A stretch of DNA of 64,000 bases from Ectopseudomonas mendocina (lineage in GTDB: Bacteria > Pseudomonadota > Gammaproteobacteria > Pseudomonadales > Pseudomonadaceae), in the NCBI RefSeq assembly GCF_016008875.1, contig NZ_JADTQG010000021.1:48758-112757 (forward strand). Direction: 5' to 3'. The translations under genes were made by a program, and so were the position numbers. Within the stretch, counting starts at the first letter, position 1. Each line of letters opens with the position of its first letter. This document shows positions 16,539 through 25,621 of this stretch, piece by piece. A model generated the notes under the pieces. That model ran no database searches and had not been told where the DNA came from. It saw nothing but the letters and a program-made list of their open reading frames with translations.

Positions 16539-17783
16539 ATGAATTACGTTCTCTACGCAGTGCCCTTCTTCTTCCTGCTGATCGCCCTGGAACTGCTCGC
16601 AGACCGCTGGCGCGGCATGCGCACCTATCGCCTGGCCGATGCGCTCAATAGCCTCAGTGCAGGCGTGCTGTCGCAGGCCACCGGGATTCTCACCAAGGTG
16701 GTCGGCCTGCTCACCTACGCCTTCGCCTGGGAGCAGCTGGCGCTGTTCGAACTGTCCGAAAATAGCCTCTGGGTGTGGATCTTCGCCTTCGTCTTCTATG
16801 ACTTCTGCTACTACTGGAACCACCGCCTGGGCCACGAGCGCAACGTGCTGTGGGCCGCGCATGCCGTGCATCACCAGAGCGAGGACTACAACCTCTCCAC
16901 CGCGTTACGGCAAACCAGCACCGGTTTCATCTTCGGTTGGATCTTCTACCTGCCGATGGCCGTGGTCGGTGTACCGCCACTGGTCTTCCTCACGGTCGCA
17001 GCGCTGAACCTGCTCTATCAGTTCTGGGTGCATACCCGCCACATCCCCAAGCTGGGCTGGTTCGAGTGGCTGTTCATCACCCCGTCCAATCACCGGGTTC
17101 ATCATGCGCAGAATCCTATCTACATGGATCGCAATTATGGCGGCGTGTTCATTGTCTGGGATCGAATTTTCGGCACTTTCCAGGAGGAGCTCGACGAGCA
17201 TCCGGTGATCTTCGGCGTAACCGTGCCGCTGGCTAGCTGGAATCCGCTGTGGGCCAACCTGCAGGTCTACGCCGGGCTGTGGAGCGATGCCAGGCGCGCC
17301 AGCTCCTGGTGGGACCGCCTGCGTATCTGGTTCATGCCCACCGGCTGGCGCCCAGCCGACGTGGCTGCGCGCTATCCACAGGCCAAGGCGGACCTGAGCG
17401 CCTTCCGCAAGTTCGAGGTGCCGCTGGGGCGTGGCGCGCAGCTCTACGCGCTGCTGCAATTCGTCTGCTATCTGCTGGCCGGCGTATGGTTGCTGGCACA
17501 AGGCGATGCGCTGGCCCTCGGTGCGGTGCTGCTGGCCTGCCTGTGGATGGCGCTGGGCCTTTGCAGCATCGGCCTGTGGCTGGAGAATCGCAGCTATGCC
17601 TGGCGGCTGGAGTGCCTGCGCCTGGCGAGCAACCTGCCGGCATTCTGGCTGGCCGACGGGCTGGGCATGTTAAGGATGGACGTTACGGCCTGGACTTGGC
17701 TGATCGCCTACAGCCTGGTCAGCCTGCTGGGCATCTGGCTGGCTCGCGACTCAGCCGCGCCGGCGCTGACGCCACCGGTATAG
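16539..17783 (+). CDS. Sterol desaturase / fatty acid hydroxylase family protein
   Basis: 414 residues from the ATG at 16539. A membrane-bound di-iron hydroxylase with the three histidine clusters HRLGH, HAVHHQSEDYN and HRVHHAQNP plus an additional H in WVHTRHIPKLGW. The N-terminal half has about four membrane spans, and further hydrophobic segments follow after residue 300. Bacterial members hydroxylate lipids such as fatty acids, carotenoids or ornithine lipids; the substrate here is unknown. Its 3' end overlaps the 3' end of the convergent DedA gene by 33 bp. Confidence 0.9.
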   Translation: MNYVLYAVPFFFLLIALELLADRWRGMRTYRLADALNSLSAGVLSQATGILTKVVGLLTYAFAWEQLALFELSENSLWVWIFAFVFYDFCYYWNHRLGHERNVLWAAHAVHHQSEDYNLSTALRQTSTGFIFGWIFYLPMAVVGVPPLVFLTVAALNLLYQFWVHTRHIPKLGWFEWLFITPSNHRVHHAQNPIYMDRNYGGVFIVWDRIFGTFQEELDEHPVIFGVTVPLASWNPLWANLQVYAGLWSDARRASSWWDRLRIWFMPTGWRPADVAARYPQAKADLSAFRKFEVPLGRGAQLYALLQFVCYLLAGVWLLAQGDALALGAVLLACLWMALGLCSIGLWLENRSYAWRLECLRLASNLPAFWLADGLGMLRMDVTAWTWLIAYSLVSLLGIWLARDSAAPALTPPV

Positions 17784-18305
17784 CCAGGCGAGGGCAAGTA
17801 GCAGCACCACCGCGGCGAGCAGGATGACCTGATAGTTGCGCAATTCTTCCAGCAAACCGCCCATGGCATTGCCCAGGCTGTAGGCGAGCAGGCTGATGCC
17901 GCCGGCCCAGACACCGGCGCCGATGGCGTCGAGCAGCAGATAGCGGCGCCAGGAGTAGCCGGACAGGCCGATGGTCAGCGGCATCACCGTGCGCAGGCCG
18001 TAGAGGAAGCGGAAACACAGCACCCACAGGTCCGGGTAGCGTCTGATCAGTGCGCTGGCGCGTTCGCCCAGCGGTTGCCAGCGTGGTTTGCGTGCCAGTA
18101 GCGCGCGGCCATGGCGACGGCCCAGGTAGTACCAGAGTTGATCGCTGGCGAAGGTGCCGAGGAAGGCGCACAGCGCCACCCATTCGATCTCCAGCACGTT
18201 GCGCACGGCCATGTAGGCGGCCAGCAGCAGCGATACCTCGCCCTCGAGAAAGGTGCCGAGTACCAGTGCCGGATAGCCGAACTGGCGGATCAGATCTTGG
18301 AGCAT
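17751..18305 (-). CDS. DedA-family membrane protein
   Basis: 184 residues with the DedA/SNARE-associated pattern: an N-terminal re-entrant motif around GTFLEGEVSLLLAAYMA, the FLGTFASDQLWYYLGRRHGR segment and RFLYGLRTVMPLTIGLSG before two further membrane helices, with a basic C-terminal tail. DedA proteins are thought to recycle lipid carriers or support membrane energetics. It is convergent with the sterol desaturase gene (3' ends overlap) and divergent from hemB. Confidence 0.9.
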   Translation of the reverse strand: MLQDLIRQFGYPALVLGTFLEGEVSLLLAAYMAVRNVLEIEWVALCAFLGTFASDQLWYYLGRRHGRALLARKPRWQPLGERASALIRRYPDLWVLCFRFLYGLRTVMPLTIGLSGYSWRRYLLLDAIGAGVWAGGISLLAYSLGNAMGGLLEELRNYQVILLAAVVLLLALAWLYRWRQRRRG

Positions 18306-18444
18306 GCCGTGCGCTCGATGTGGGGGTGCTGAAGACTACTCTGACCGCGAGGAACCCGGAAGGTGGCGCGTCATGCCACAATGGCCTGGTTTCGTGGCAT
18401 TGCCGCCGCCAGGCTGCGACCCGCAGTCGCATTGCGTAATGTGG

Positions 18445-18478
18445 CTGTCATCATTTGGTCATAATGCCCGCTTATAAC
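18445..18478 (+). promoter_or_regulatory. Possible Pho box and -10 element upstream of hemB-ppk
   Basis: Two heptamers, CTGTCAT (18445-18451) and TGGTCAT (18456-18462), are separated by four bases, the layout of a PhoB site. A TATAAC -10 follows at 18473-18478, ten bases later, which is the usual spacing for PhoB-activated promoters. The second half-site has two mismatches, so this is a candidate only. Confidence 0.5.
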
Positions 18479-18517
18479 CGTCACACTGGCCCGCGCCTGC
18501 GGGCTCTGGAGTCTGCC

Positions 18518-19531
18518 GTGAGCGTTACCCCCGCCAATCGCCTGTTCCCTGCCACCCGCCTGCGCCGCAATCGCCGCGATGATTTTTCCCGACGTCTGGT
18601 GCGCGAGCATCGCCTGAGCGTCGATGATCTGATCCTGCCGGTGTTCGTCCTTGACGGTGACAATCGCCGCGAAGCCGTGCCGTCGATGCCGGGTGTCGAG
18701 CGCCTTTCCATCGACCTGCTGCTGCAGGAGGCCGAACACTGGGTCGAACTGGGCATTCCGGCGCTGGCGCTGTTCCCGGTGACCCCGCTGGAGAAGAAAT
18801 CCCTCGACGGCAGCGAAGCCTGGAACCCGGACGGCATCGCCCAGCGCGCGATCCGCGCCCTGCGGGCGAAATTCCCCGAGCTGGGGGTGATCAGCGACGT
18901 CGCCCTCGATCCCTTCACCACTCACGGTCAGGACGGCATCCTCGACGAGTCCGGCTATGTGCAGAACGACATTACCGTCGATGCGCTGGTCAAGCAGGCG
19001 CTGTCGCATGCCGAGGCCGGTGCCCAGGTGGTGGCGCCGTCGGACATGATGGACGGCCGCGTGCAGGCAATCCGCGAGGCGCTGGAGCTGGCCGAGCACG
19101 TCAACGTGCGCATCATGGCTTACTCGGCCAAGTACGCCAGCGCCTACTACGGCCCGTTCCGCGATGCGGTGGGCTCGGCCGCCAACCTCGGCAAGGGCAA
19201 CAAGCTCGGCTACCAGATGGACCCGGCCAACGGCAACGAGGCGCTGCACGAAGTGGCCGCCGACCTGGCCGAAGGCGCCGACATGGTCATGGTCAAACCG
19301 GGCATGCCTTACCTGGATATCCTCTGGCGCGTGAAGGATACCTACAAGGTGCCGACATTCATCTATCAGGTTAGCGGCGAGTACGCCATGCACATGGCCG
19401 CGATCGAGAACGGCTGGCTCGGCGAGGCGGTAATACTGGAATCGCTCACCGCCTTCAAACGTGCCGGTGCCGATGGCATCCTCACCTATTTCGCCGTACG
19501 GGCGGCAGAACTGCTAAAACAAGGGCGATGA
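18518..19531 (+). CDS. hemB: Delta-aminolevulinic acid dehydratase (porphobilinogen synthase)
   Basis: Condenses two 5-aminolevulinates into porphobilinogen. The GTG at 18518 (MSVTPANRLFPATRLRRNRR) gives 337 residues, the length of the P. aeruginosa enzyme; an upstream in-frame ATG at 18455 would cover the putative promoter. Active-site lysines are in MAYSAKYASAYYGPF and MVMVKPGMPYLD. The metal loop DVALDPFTTHGQDG carries aspartates instead of zinc-binding cysteines, marking the Mg-dependent Pseudomonas type. ppk follows after 19 bp on the same strand. Confidence 0.96.
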   Translation: MSVTPANRLFPATRLRRNRRDDFSRRLVREHRLSVDDLILPVFVLDGDNRREAVPSMPGVERLSIDLLLQEAEHWVELGIPALALFPVTPLEKKSLDGSEAWNPDGIAQRAIRALRAKFPELGVISDVALDPFTTHGQDGILDESGYVQNDITVDALVKQALSHAEAGAQVVAPSDMMDGRVQAIREALELAEHVNVRIMAYSAKYASAYYGPFRDAVGSAANLGKGNKLGYQMDPANGNEALHEVAADLAEGADMVMVKPGMPYLDILWRVKDTYKVPTFIYQVSGEYAMHMAAIENGWLGEAVILESLTAFKRAGADGILTYFAVRAAELLKQGR

Positions 19532-19550
19532 CGCCCTCAGGAACCCAGCG

Positions 19551-21734
19551 ATGAACAGCGAAGGACTCAACAGCGAAGTGCTCGACAACAACCCGCCTCA
19601 GGCCGAGGTGGTCGCCGAGACGCCAGTGGTGGAAACCCCGCCGCCGGCCCCGATTCCCAGCCTGGATGACAGCAGCCTGTACATCCACCGTGAACTGTCG
19701 CAGTTGCAGTTCAATATCCGGGTGCTGGAGCAGGCGCTGGACGAGTCCTATCCGCTGCTCGAACGTTTGAAGTTCCTGCTGATCTTCTCCAGCAACCTCG
19801 ACGAGTTCTTCGAGATCCGTGTCGCCGGCCTGAAGAAGCAGATCAATTTCGCCCGCGAACAGGCCGGCGCCGACGGCCTGCAGCCGCACCAGGCGCTGGC
19901 GCGCATCAGTGAGCTGGTGCACGAGCAGGTCGAGCGGCAGTACGCCATTCTCAACGACACCCTGTTCCCGGCGCTGGCCAAGCACAACATCAACTTCATC
20001 CGCCGGCGGTTCTGGACCACCAAGCTCAAGACCTGGGTGCGCCGCTATTTCCGTGACGAAATCGCGCCGATCATCACCCCCATCGGTCTCGACCCGACGC
20101 ACCCCTTCCCGCTGCTGGTGAACAAGAGCCTGAACTTCATCGTCGAGCTCGAGGGCATCGATGCCTTCGGCCGCGATTCCGGTCTCGCCATCATCCCGGC
20201 GCCGCGCCTGCTGCCGCGCATCATCCGCGTGCCCGAGGACGTCGGCGGCCCCGGCGACAACTACGTGTTCCTCTCGTCGATGATCCACGCCCACGCCGAC
20301 GACCTGTTCCAGGGCATGAAGGTCAAGGGCTGCTACCAGTTCCGCCTGACCCGTAACGCCGACCTGTCGGTGGACACCGAGGACGTCGAGGACCTGGCGC
20401 GTGCCCTGCGCGGCGAGCTGTTCAGCCGTCGCTACGGCGATGCGGTGCGCCTGGAAGTGGTCGACACCTGTCCGAAACACCTGCGCGACTACCTGCTCAA
20501 GCAGTTCGGCCTGACCGAGAGCGAGCTGTACCAGGTCAATGGCCCGGTCAACCTGACCCGCCTGTTCAGCATCACCGGCTTGGATAACCACCCGGACCTG
20601 CAGTACGCGCCGTTCACCCCGGTGATCCCCAAACTGCTGCAGAACGCTGAGAACATCTTCAACGTGGTCAGCAAGCAGGACATCCTCCTGCTGCACCCCT
20701 TCGAGTCCTTCACCCCGGTGGTCGACCTGTTGCGCCAGGCGGCGAAAGACCCGCACGTGCTGGCGATCAAGCAGACCCTGTATCGCTCCGGGGCCAACTC
20801 GGAGATCGTCGACGCGCTGGTGGAAGCCGCGCGAAACGGCAAGGAAGTCACCGCGGTGATCGAACTGCGCGCGCGCTTCGACGAAGAGTCCAACCTGCAA
20901 CTGGCCAGCCGTCTGCAGGCCGCCGGTGCGGTGGTGATTTATGGCGTGGTCGGTTTCAAGACCCACGCCAAGATGATGCTGATCCTGCGTCGCGAGAACG
21001 GCGAGATCGTCCGCTACGCCCACCTCGGCACCGGCAACTACCACGCCGGCAACGCCAGGTTGTACACCGACTACAGCCTGCTTACCGCCGACGTCGCCCT
21101 CGGTGAGGACGTGGCCAAGCTGTTCAGCCAACTGATCGGCATGGGCAAGACCCTACGCATGAAGAAGCTGCTGCATGCGCCCTTTACCCTGAAGAAGACG
21201 CTGCTCGATCTGATCGCCAAGGAAACCGCCGCGGCGGCCGAAGGCAAGCCGGCGCAGATCATCGCCAAGTTCAACTCGCTGACTGACGCCAAGGTGATCC
21301 GCGCGCTGTACAAGGCCAGCCAGACCGGGGTGAAGATCGACCTCGTGGTGCGCGGCATGTGCTGCCTGCGTCCGGGCATCGCCGGGGTATCGCACAATAT
21401 CCAGGTGCGTTCGATCATCGGCCGCTTCCTCGAGCACACGCGGGTGTTCTACTTCCTCAATGGCGGTGACGAGAAAATCTACCTGTCCAGCGCCGACTGG
21501 ATGGAGCGCAACCTCGACAAGCGCGTGGAGACCTGCTTCCCGGTGGAGGGCAAGAAGCTCATCACCCGGGTGAAGAAGGAGCTGGAAAGCTACCTGACCG
21601 ACAACACCCAGGCCTGGGTACTGCAGCCGGACGGCCGCTACCTGCGTCAGCAGCCCACCGGCAACCAGAACCCGCGCAGCGCACAGTCCGGCTTGCTGGA
21701 AAAGCTCACCGCCCCGGTCGTCGTTGCTCGTTAA
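19551..21734 (+). CDS. ppk: Polyphosphate kinase 1
   Basis: Makes long-chain polyphosphate from ATP at the inner membrane. 727 residues, slightly longer than E. coli Ppk because of a ~40-residue acidic/Pro-rich N terminus. The domain order is normal: the YIHRELSQLQFNIRVLEQA N-terminal domain, the middle domain and two phospholipase-D-like C domains. The autophosphorylated His is His491 in RYAHLGTGNYH. The arrangement hemB-ppk suggests cotranscription. In many pseudomonads ppx is the convergent neighbour, but here a siderophore module intervenes. Confidence 0.96.
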   Translation: MNSEGLNSEVLDNNPPQAEVVAETPVVETPPPAPIPSLDDSSLYIHRELSQLQFNIRVLEQALDESYPLLERLKFLLIFSSNLDEFFEIRVAGLKKQINFAREQAGADGLQPHQALARISELVHEQVERQYAILNDTLFPALAKHNINFIRRRFWTTKLKTWVRRYFRDEIAPIITPIGLDPTHPFPLLVNKSLNFIVELEGIDAFGRDSGLAIIPAPRLLPRIIRVPEDVGGPGDNYVFLSSMIHAHADDLFQGMKVKGCYQFRLTRNADLSVDTEDVEDLARALRGELFSRRYGDAVRLEVVDTCPKHLRDYLLKQFGLTESELYQVNGPVNLTRLFSITGLDNHPDLQYAPFTPVIPKLLQNAENIFNVVSKQDILLLHPFESFTPVVDLLRQAAKDPHVLAIKQTLYRSGANSEIVDALVEAARNGKEVTAVIELRARFDEESNLQLASRLQAAGAVVIYGVVGFKTHAKMMLILRRENGEIVRYAHLGTGNYHAGNARLYTDYSLLTADVALGEDVAKLFSQLIGMGKTLRMKKLLHAPFTLKKTLLDLIAKETAAAAEGKPAQIIAKFNSLTDAKVIRALYKASQTGVKIDLVVRGMCCLRPGIAGVSHNIQVRSIIGRFLEHTRVFYFLNGGDEKIYLSSADWMERNLDKRVETCFPVEGKKLITRVKKELESYLTDNTQAWVLQPDGRYLRQQPTGNQNPRSAQSGLLEKLTAPVVVAR

Positions 21735-22187
21735 AAGCGGCCGCTTGCGGCCTTCTGATGACCCTCTCCCGCTTGCGGGAGAGGGTGGCCGAAGGCCGGG
21801 AGAGGGTTGAGGCCGCGTGTTGAAGCTTTTGAAGACACTGCTTCCTGCGCCGATGAACGCCTGATCACTGGCGATCGGGCCGGGGCGCGGAGCGGGTGCC
21901 CGAAGGCCGGAAGAGGGCTGGGAAGGCCGCGGGCGATAGTTTGGATAACTGCCCCCTGCGCCGTTGAGGGCTTGATCGCTAGCCCTCTCCCCCGGCCCCT
22001 CTCCCGCAAGCGGGAGAGGGGAGAAAGCAGCCCGGCCGGATGTACCGCCTCAGTCCCTTACCTCTCCGGGCACAGGGGAAACCGGCAGCTTTACGGCGTT
22101 CTCAGCCCTCTCCCGTGAATGGGAGAGGAGCAAGACCAGAGCCTTGCCTTCCGCCTTTTCCCGGATTGCATCCGGGCTACGCTATCC
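21735..22187. repeat. Repeat-rich intergenic region between ppk and the AraC gene
   Basis: No gene is visible in these ~450 bp. The region has three CCCTCTCCC/GGGAGAGG palindromes (near 21762, 22000 and 22108), two diverged direct repeats sharing CTGCGCCG and CTTGATCGCTAG-like words (about 21843 and 21954), and at 22160-22180 a CCCGGATTGCATCCGGG unit. On the minus strand that unit forms a hairpin just beyond the AraC stop. The palindromes resemble those inside the 177 bp element but lack its ends. Confidence 0.65.
22160..22180 (-). terminator. Hairpin downstream of the AraC gene (half REP unit)
   Basis: CCCGGAT-GCA-ATCCGGG followed by AAAAGG on the minus strand, 8 bp after the regulator's stop. 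The same sequence appears as an inverted pair at 62841-62899. Confidence 0.5.
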
Positions 22188-23156
22188 CTACAACCTTGCC
22201 CGCACCTGCTTCGGGCTGATGCCGAACGCACGCTTGAACGCCGTGGAGAAGTTGGCGGCGCTGCTGTAGCCGGCGATCCAGGCGGCCTGGCCGACACTCA
22301 CGCCCTGACGCTCCAGCGCCTCGCGTGCCTGTTGCAGCTTGCGCTGGCGCTGATACTCGAACAGCGAGGTGCCCTTGGCCGCCTGGAACTGACGCTGCAG
22401 GGTGCTGGCGCAGCAGCCGACCTCGTGGGCGATATCTTCCAGTGACCAGCCATCGGCCTCGCCGCTGTGCAGCAGTTCCAGGGTGCGGCGGATGCGCTGG
22501 TGCTCGTGCGGGCGCAGATTCGGCACTGCCTGAGTCGGCTGCCGGGTCATCAGGCTCAGCGCTTCGCCGGCGATCTCCAGAGCACGGCTTTCCAGGTAAA
22601 GATTTTCCAGCAGGCGATTGCCGCAGCCGGGATGCAGTACCTGTTCGGCCAGCGTCAGCAGGCGTGGCGACGGTTGCCAGCGCAGTACATTGAGTGGCCG
22701 GTAATTGCCCTGCAGCAACGCCTTCAGCTGCGCCTGGCCATCGAAGCCGCTGGATTCGAACCACTCCGGCGCCAGGCTCACCGAGACCTTGCGGATACGT
22801 TGGCCGCGGCGCGCGCGACGGGCAAACAGCATCGGCTCGTTGAGCGCGATGGTCACTCCCTCGCCGGCAGCGCCGGATGCTCCGAAGGTGAAGGGCCGAC
22901 CGTCGTAGCTGACCTCGCTGCGCCCCTGCAGGAAGAGGATGAAATTCAGGTGCGGGCGCGCTTCGGTCTGGGTGGCGAAGTCCTGCAGCTCCTGGCAGTC
23001 CGAGCAATGCAGCGACAGGCCGCTGCGCAGCCTGCGCCAGCTCAGGTGACCCTGGAACAGACGGTCACGCGTGCGCTCGCCGTCCACCAGGCGAATGCGT
23101 TCATCGGCCAGGTTGGCCAGTTCTGCGGCGCGGACGATGGGAGCGTGGCTGGTCAT
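22188..23156 (-). CDS. AraC-family transcriptional regulator (PchR-like) of the siderophore module
   Basis: 322 residues from the ATG at 23156 (MTSHAPIVRAAEL). The N-terminal domain contains LSLHCSDCQELQDF and LNFILFLQGRSEVSYDGRPF, as in PchR-type regulators that sense a ferric siderophore. The C-terminal two-helix-turn-helix AraC domain includes DIAHEVGCCASTLQRQFQAAKGTS and GYSSAANFSTAFKRAFGISPKQVR. It is divergent from the FepA-like receptor across a Fur box, so it probably activates that receptor when its siderophore is present. The ligand is inferred, not shown. Confidence 0.88.
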   Translation of the reverse strand: MTSHAPIVRAAELANLADERIRLVDGERTRDRLFQGHLSWRRLRSGLSLHCSDCQELQDFATQTEARPHLNFILFLQGRSEVSYDGRPFTFGASGAAGEGVTIALNEPMLFARRARRGQRIRKVSVSLAPEWFESSGFDGQAQLKALLQGNYRPLNVLRWQPSPRLLTLAEQVLHPGCGNRLLENLYLESRALEIAGEALSLMTRQPTQAVPNLRPHEHQRIRRTLELLHSGEADGWSLEDIAHEVGCCASTLQRQFQAAKGTSLFEYQRQRKLQQAREALERQGVSVGQAAWIAGYSSAANFSTAFKRAFGISPKQVRARL

Positions 23157-23253
23157 CGATGACACCTCTGCATGCCTCTGGCGCAAAGAACAAATCCCCG
23201 CGCACAAACCTCTTGTTACAAACAGGGTGGCAGACTACGCCTCGCTATTTATT

Positions 23254-23272
23254 GATGCAAATCATTCGCATT
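23254..23272. promoter_or_regulatory. Fur box upstream of the FepA-like receptor
   Basis: GATGCAAATCATTCGCATT matches the 19-bp Fur consensus (GATAATGATAATCATTATC) in most key positions and lies 45 bp before the receptor start, between the divergent regulator and receptor genes. It would repress the receptor in iron-replete cells. Confidence 0.75.
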
Positions 23273-23317
23273 GAATGTTGTGCCGGCGCATCATGCCGTG
23301 CACATCGGGGAGGGGGC

Positions 23318-25528
23318 ATGTACCTGCAAACGCGTCATCATTCACTCAAACCCTTGGCCATCGCCATGCTGCTGGTTGTGCCGGCATTGGCGGCGGCTGC
23401 CGAGGAGCCGTTGCAACTGCAGGCCACCGAGGTGCTTGGCACCGCGCAGGAGGAGCTCAAGCAGGCGCTCGGCGTATCGGTGATCACCGCCGAGGACATC
23501 CAGAAAGCACCACCGGCGAACGACATCGCCGAGATCATCCGCAAGCAGCCGGGCGTCAACCTGACCGGCAACAGCGGTTCAGGCGCGCGTGGCAACAACC
23601 GCCAGATCGATATCCGTGGCATGGGCCCGGAGAACACCCTGATCCTGATCGATGGTAAGCCGGTGAGTTCACGCAATGCCGTGCGCTATGGCTGGCGCGG
23701 TGACCGCGACACCCGCGGCGACACCAACTGGGTGCCGGCCGAGCAGATCGAGCGTATCGAAGTGCTGCGCGGCCCGGCCGCTGCGCGCTATGGCAGCGGC
23801 GCTGCGGGTGGTGTGGTCAACATCATCACCAAGCAGGCCGGCCTGGAGCATCACGGCAACCTCAGCCTGTACGCCAACATGCCGCAGCACAGCGAGGAAG
23901 GCGCCACCCGGCGTTTCAACTTCGGCCTCAGCGGCCCGCTGGCGGAGAACATTTCCTATCGCGTCTACGGCAACCTGAACAAGACCGACTCGGACGACGC
24001 GGACATCAACGAAGGCCGCGCCGTCAGCACCAGCAACGCCGCGCTGGCGGGCCGCGAAGGTGTGCGCAACCGCGATGTCGACGGCACTTTGAGCTGGCGC
24101 CTGGACGAATCGCAGACCCTCGACCTGCAGGCCGGCTTCAGTCGCCAGGGCAACATCTACACCGGCGACAGCATGAACAACCTGAGCAGCAACGCGGGGA
24201 TCAACAGCGCGCGCGCCGATTGGATCGGCCGTGAAACCAATCGCATGCTGCGCAACACCTACGCCATCACCCATCACGGCGACTGGGACTTCGGTAGCAC
24301 GCTGAACTACCTGCAATACGAGCGCACGCGCAACAACCGCCTCAAGGAAGGCCTGGCCGGCGGTCCCGAAGGTGCTATCAATGGTAACGAGTTCGGCACC
24401 ATCGAACTGCAAAGTCTGACCGCGCACAGTGAAGTCAGCCTGCCGCTGACAGCCCTGTTCGAGCAGGTGTTGACCCTCGGCGCCGAGTGGAACGAGCAAC
24501 GCATGGAGGATGGCGTGTCCGATCTCGCTGCGATCCAGAGCATCGGCTATCCGACTCGTTTCGCCGGCAACATCGCCATGCGCACCGCATCGCTGTTCGT
24601 CGAGGACAATATCGAACTGCGCCCGGGCACCATGCTCACGCCAGGGCTGCGCTACGACCACAACAGCATCAGCGGCAGCAACTGGAGCCCATCGCTCAAC
24701 CTGTCGCATCGCCTGGACGATAACTTCACCCTCAAGGCCGGTATCGCCCGCGCCTACAAGGTACCCAACCTGTATCAGAGCAACCCGTCCTATGCGCTCT
24801 ACAGTAACGGCATCGGTTGCTGGGATTTCGTCGCCGGAGGCCCGGGCTGCTTCCTGGTGGGCAACGAGAATCTTGAGGCGGAAACCAGCGTCAACAAGGA
24901 GCTTGGTCTGGAGTTCGAGTCTGGTGAATATCAGGCCAGCCTGACCTGGTTCCGCAACGATTACCGCGACAAGGTCGAGGCCGGCCGCGTTCCGGTCGGT
25001 ACGGTGGACTTCACGCAGGGCAGCGCTACCCGAGTGCCCAACGTGTTCCAGTGGAGCAACATTCCGCGTGCGGTGGTCGAGGGCTTCGAGGGCAACCTGA
25101 AGATGCCGCTGGCAAGCAGTCTGAGCTGGAACACCAACTTCACCTGGATGCTGCAATCGAAGAACAAGGAGACCGGCGAGCCGCTGTCGATCATCCCCGA
25201 GTTCACCGTCAACTCGACGCTGGACTGGCAGGTCAGCGACCCGCTGTCGTTGCAGACCACAGTGACCTGGTATGGCCGGCAGACGCCGGGCAAGTACGAC
25301 TATCAGGGCAACTTGCTGACGGGCGACGCGCGCCGCGAAATTTCGCCCTACGCCCTGGTCGGCATCGGTGGCAACTATGCCATCGACAAGAACTGGAGCC
25401 TCGGTGCCGGCATCAGCAACCTGTTCGACAAGCGCCTGTACCGCGAGGGCAATAGCCGCGAGGCCGGCGCCTACACCTACAACGAACCGGGGCGCACCTT
25501 TTACGCCAGCATCAGCACCAGCTTCTGA
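23318..25528 (+). CDS. TonB-dependent ferric-siderophore outer-membrane receptor, FepA/PfeA-like
   Basis: 736 residues from the ATG at 23318 after a GGGGAGGGGG ribosome site; a longer in-frame extension would run over the Fur box. A signal peptide (to about residue 28, LLVVPALAAAA) is followed by a TonB-box-like region and a plug domain. The plug has IRKQPGVNLTGNSGSGARGNNRQIDIRGMGPENTLILIDGKP and ERIEVLRGPAAARYGSGA. A 22-strand barrel then ends with a terminal Phe (SISTSF). The inserted VRYGWRGDRDTRGDTNWVP segment is typical of enterobactin receptors FepA/PfeA/PirA. The neighbouring esterase and regulator agree with catecholate-siderophore uptake. Confidence 0.93.
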   Translation: MYLQTRHHSLKPLAIAMLLVVPALAAAAEEPLQLQATEVLGTAQEELKQALGVSVITAEDIQKAPPANDIAEIIRKQPGVNLTGNSGSGARGNNRQIDIRGMGPENTLILIDGKPVSSRNAVRYGWRGDRDTRGDTNWVPAEQIERIEVLRGPAAARYGSGAAGGVVNIITKQAGLEHHGNLSLYANMPQHSEEGATRRFNFGLSGPLAENISYRVYGNLNKTDSDDADINEGRAVSTSNAALAGREGVRNRDVDGTLSWRLDESQTLDLQAGFSRQGNIYTGDSMNNLSSNAGINSARADWIGRETNRMLRNTYAITHHGDWDFGSTLNYLQYERTRNNRLKEGLAGGPEGAINGNEFGTIELQSLTAHSEVSLPLTALFEQVLTLGAEWNEQRMEDGVSDLAAIQSIGYPTRFAGNIAMRTASLFVEDNIELRPGTMLTPGLRYDHNSISGSNWSPSLNLSHRLDDNFTLKAGIARAYKVPNLYQSNPSYALYSNGIGCWDFVAGGPGCFLVGNENLEAETSVNKELGLEFESGEYQASLTWFRNDYRDKVEAGRVPVGTVDFTQGSATRVPNVFQWSNIPRAVVEGFEGNLKMPLASSLSWNTNFTWMLQSKNKETGEPLSIIPEFTVNSTLDWQVSDPLSLQTTVTWYGRQTPGKYDYQGNLLTGDARREISPYALVGIGGNYAIDKNWSLGAGISNLFDKRLYREGNSREAGAYTYNEPGRTFYASISTSF

Positions 25529-25534
25529 GCGGAC

Positions 25535-25560
25535 GAGGGAGTGGTTCAAGCCACTCCCTC
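25535..25560 (+). terminator. Hairpin after the receptor gene
   Basis: GAGGGAGTGG/CCACTCCCTC, loop TTCAAG, starts 6 bp after the receptor stop. No T-run follows, so it may act as a partial terminator or mRNA-stabilising stem within the operon. Confidence 0.55.
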
Positions 25561-25621
25561 GCCCTTGCGACAACCACGACAAAAGCGGGCCCACCCGCCA
25601 CCACCTGATGAGCCTTACTGC

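Noticed and set aside
18455..18517. Earlier ATG for hemB
   Set aside because: It would include the candidate promoter and give a longer N terminus than the known 337-residue enzyme; the GTG at 18518 fits.
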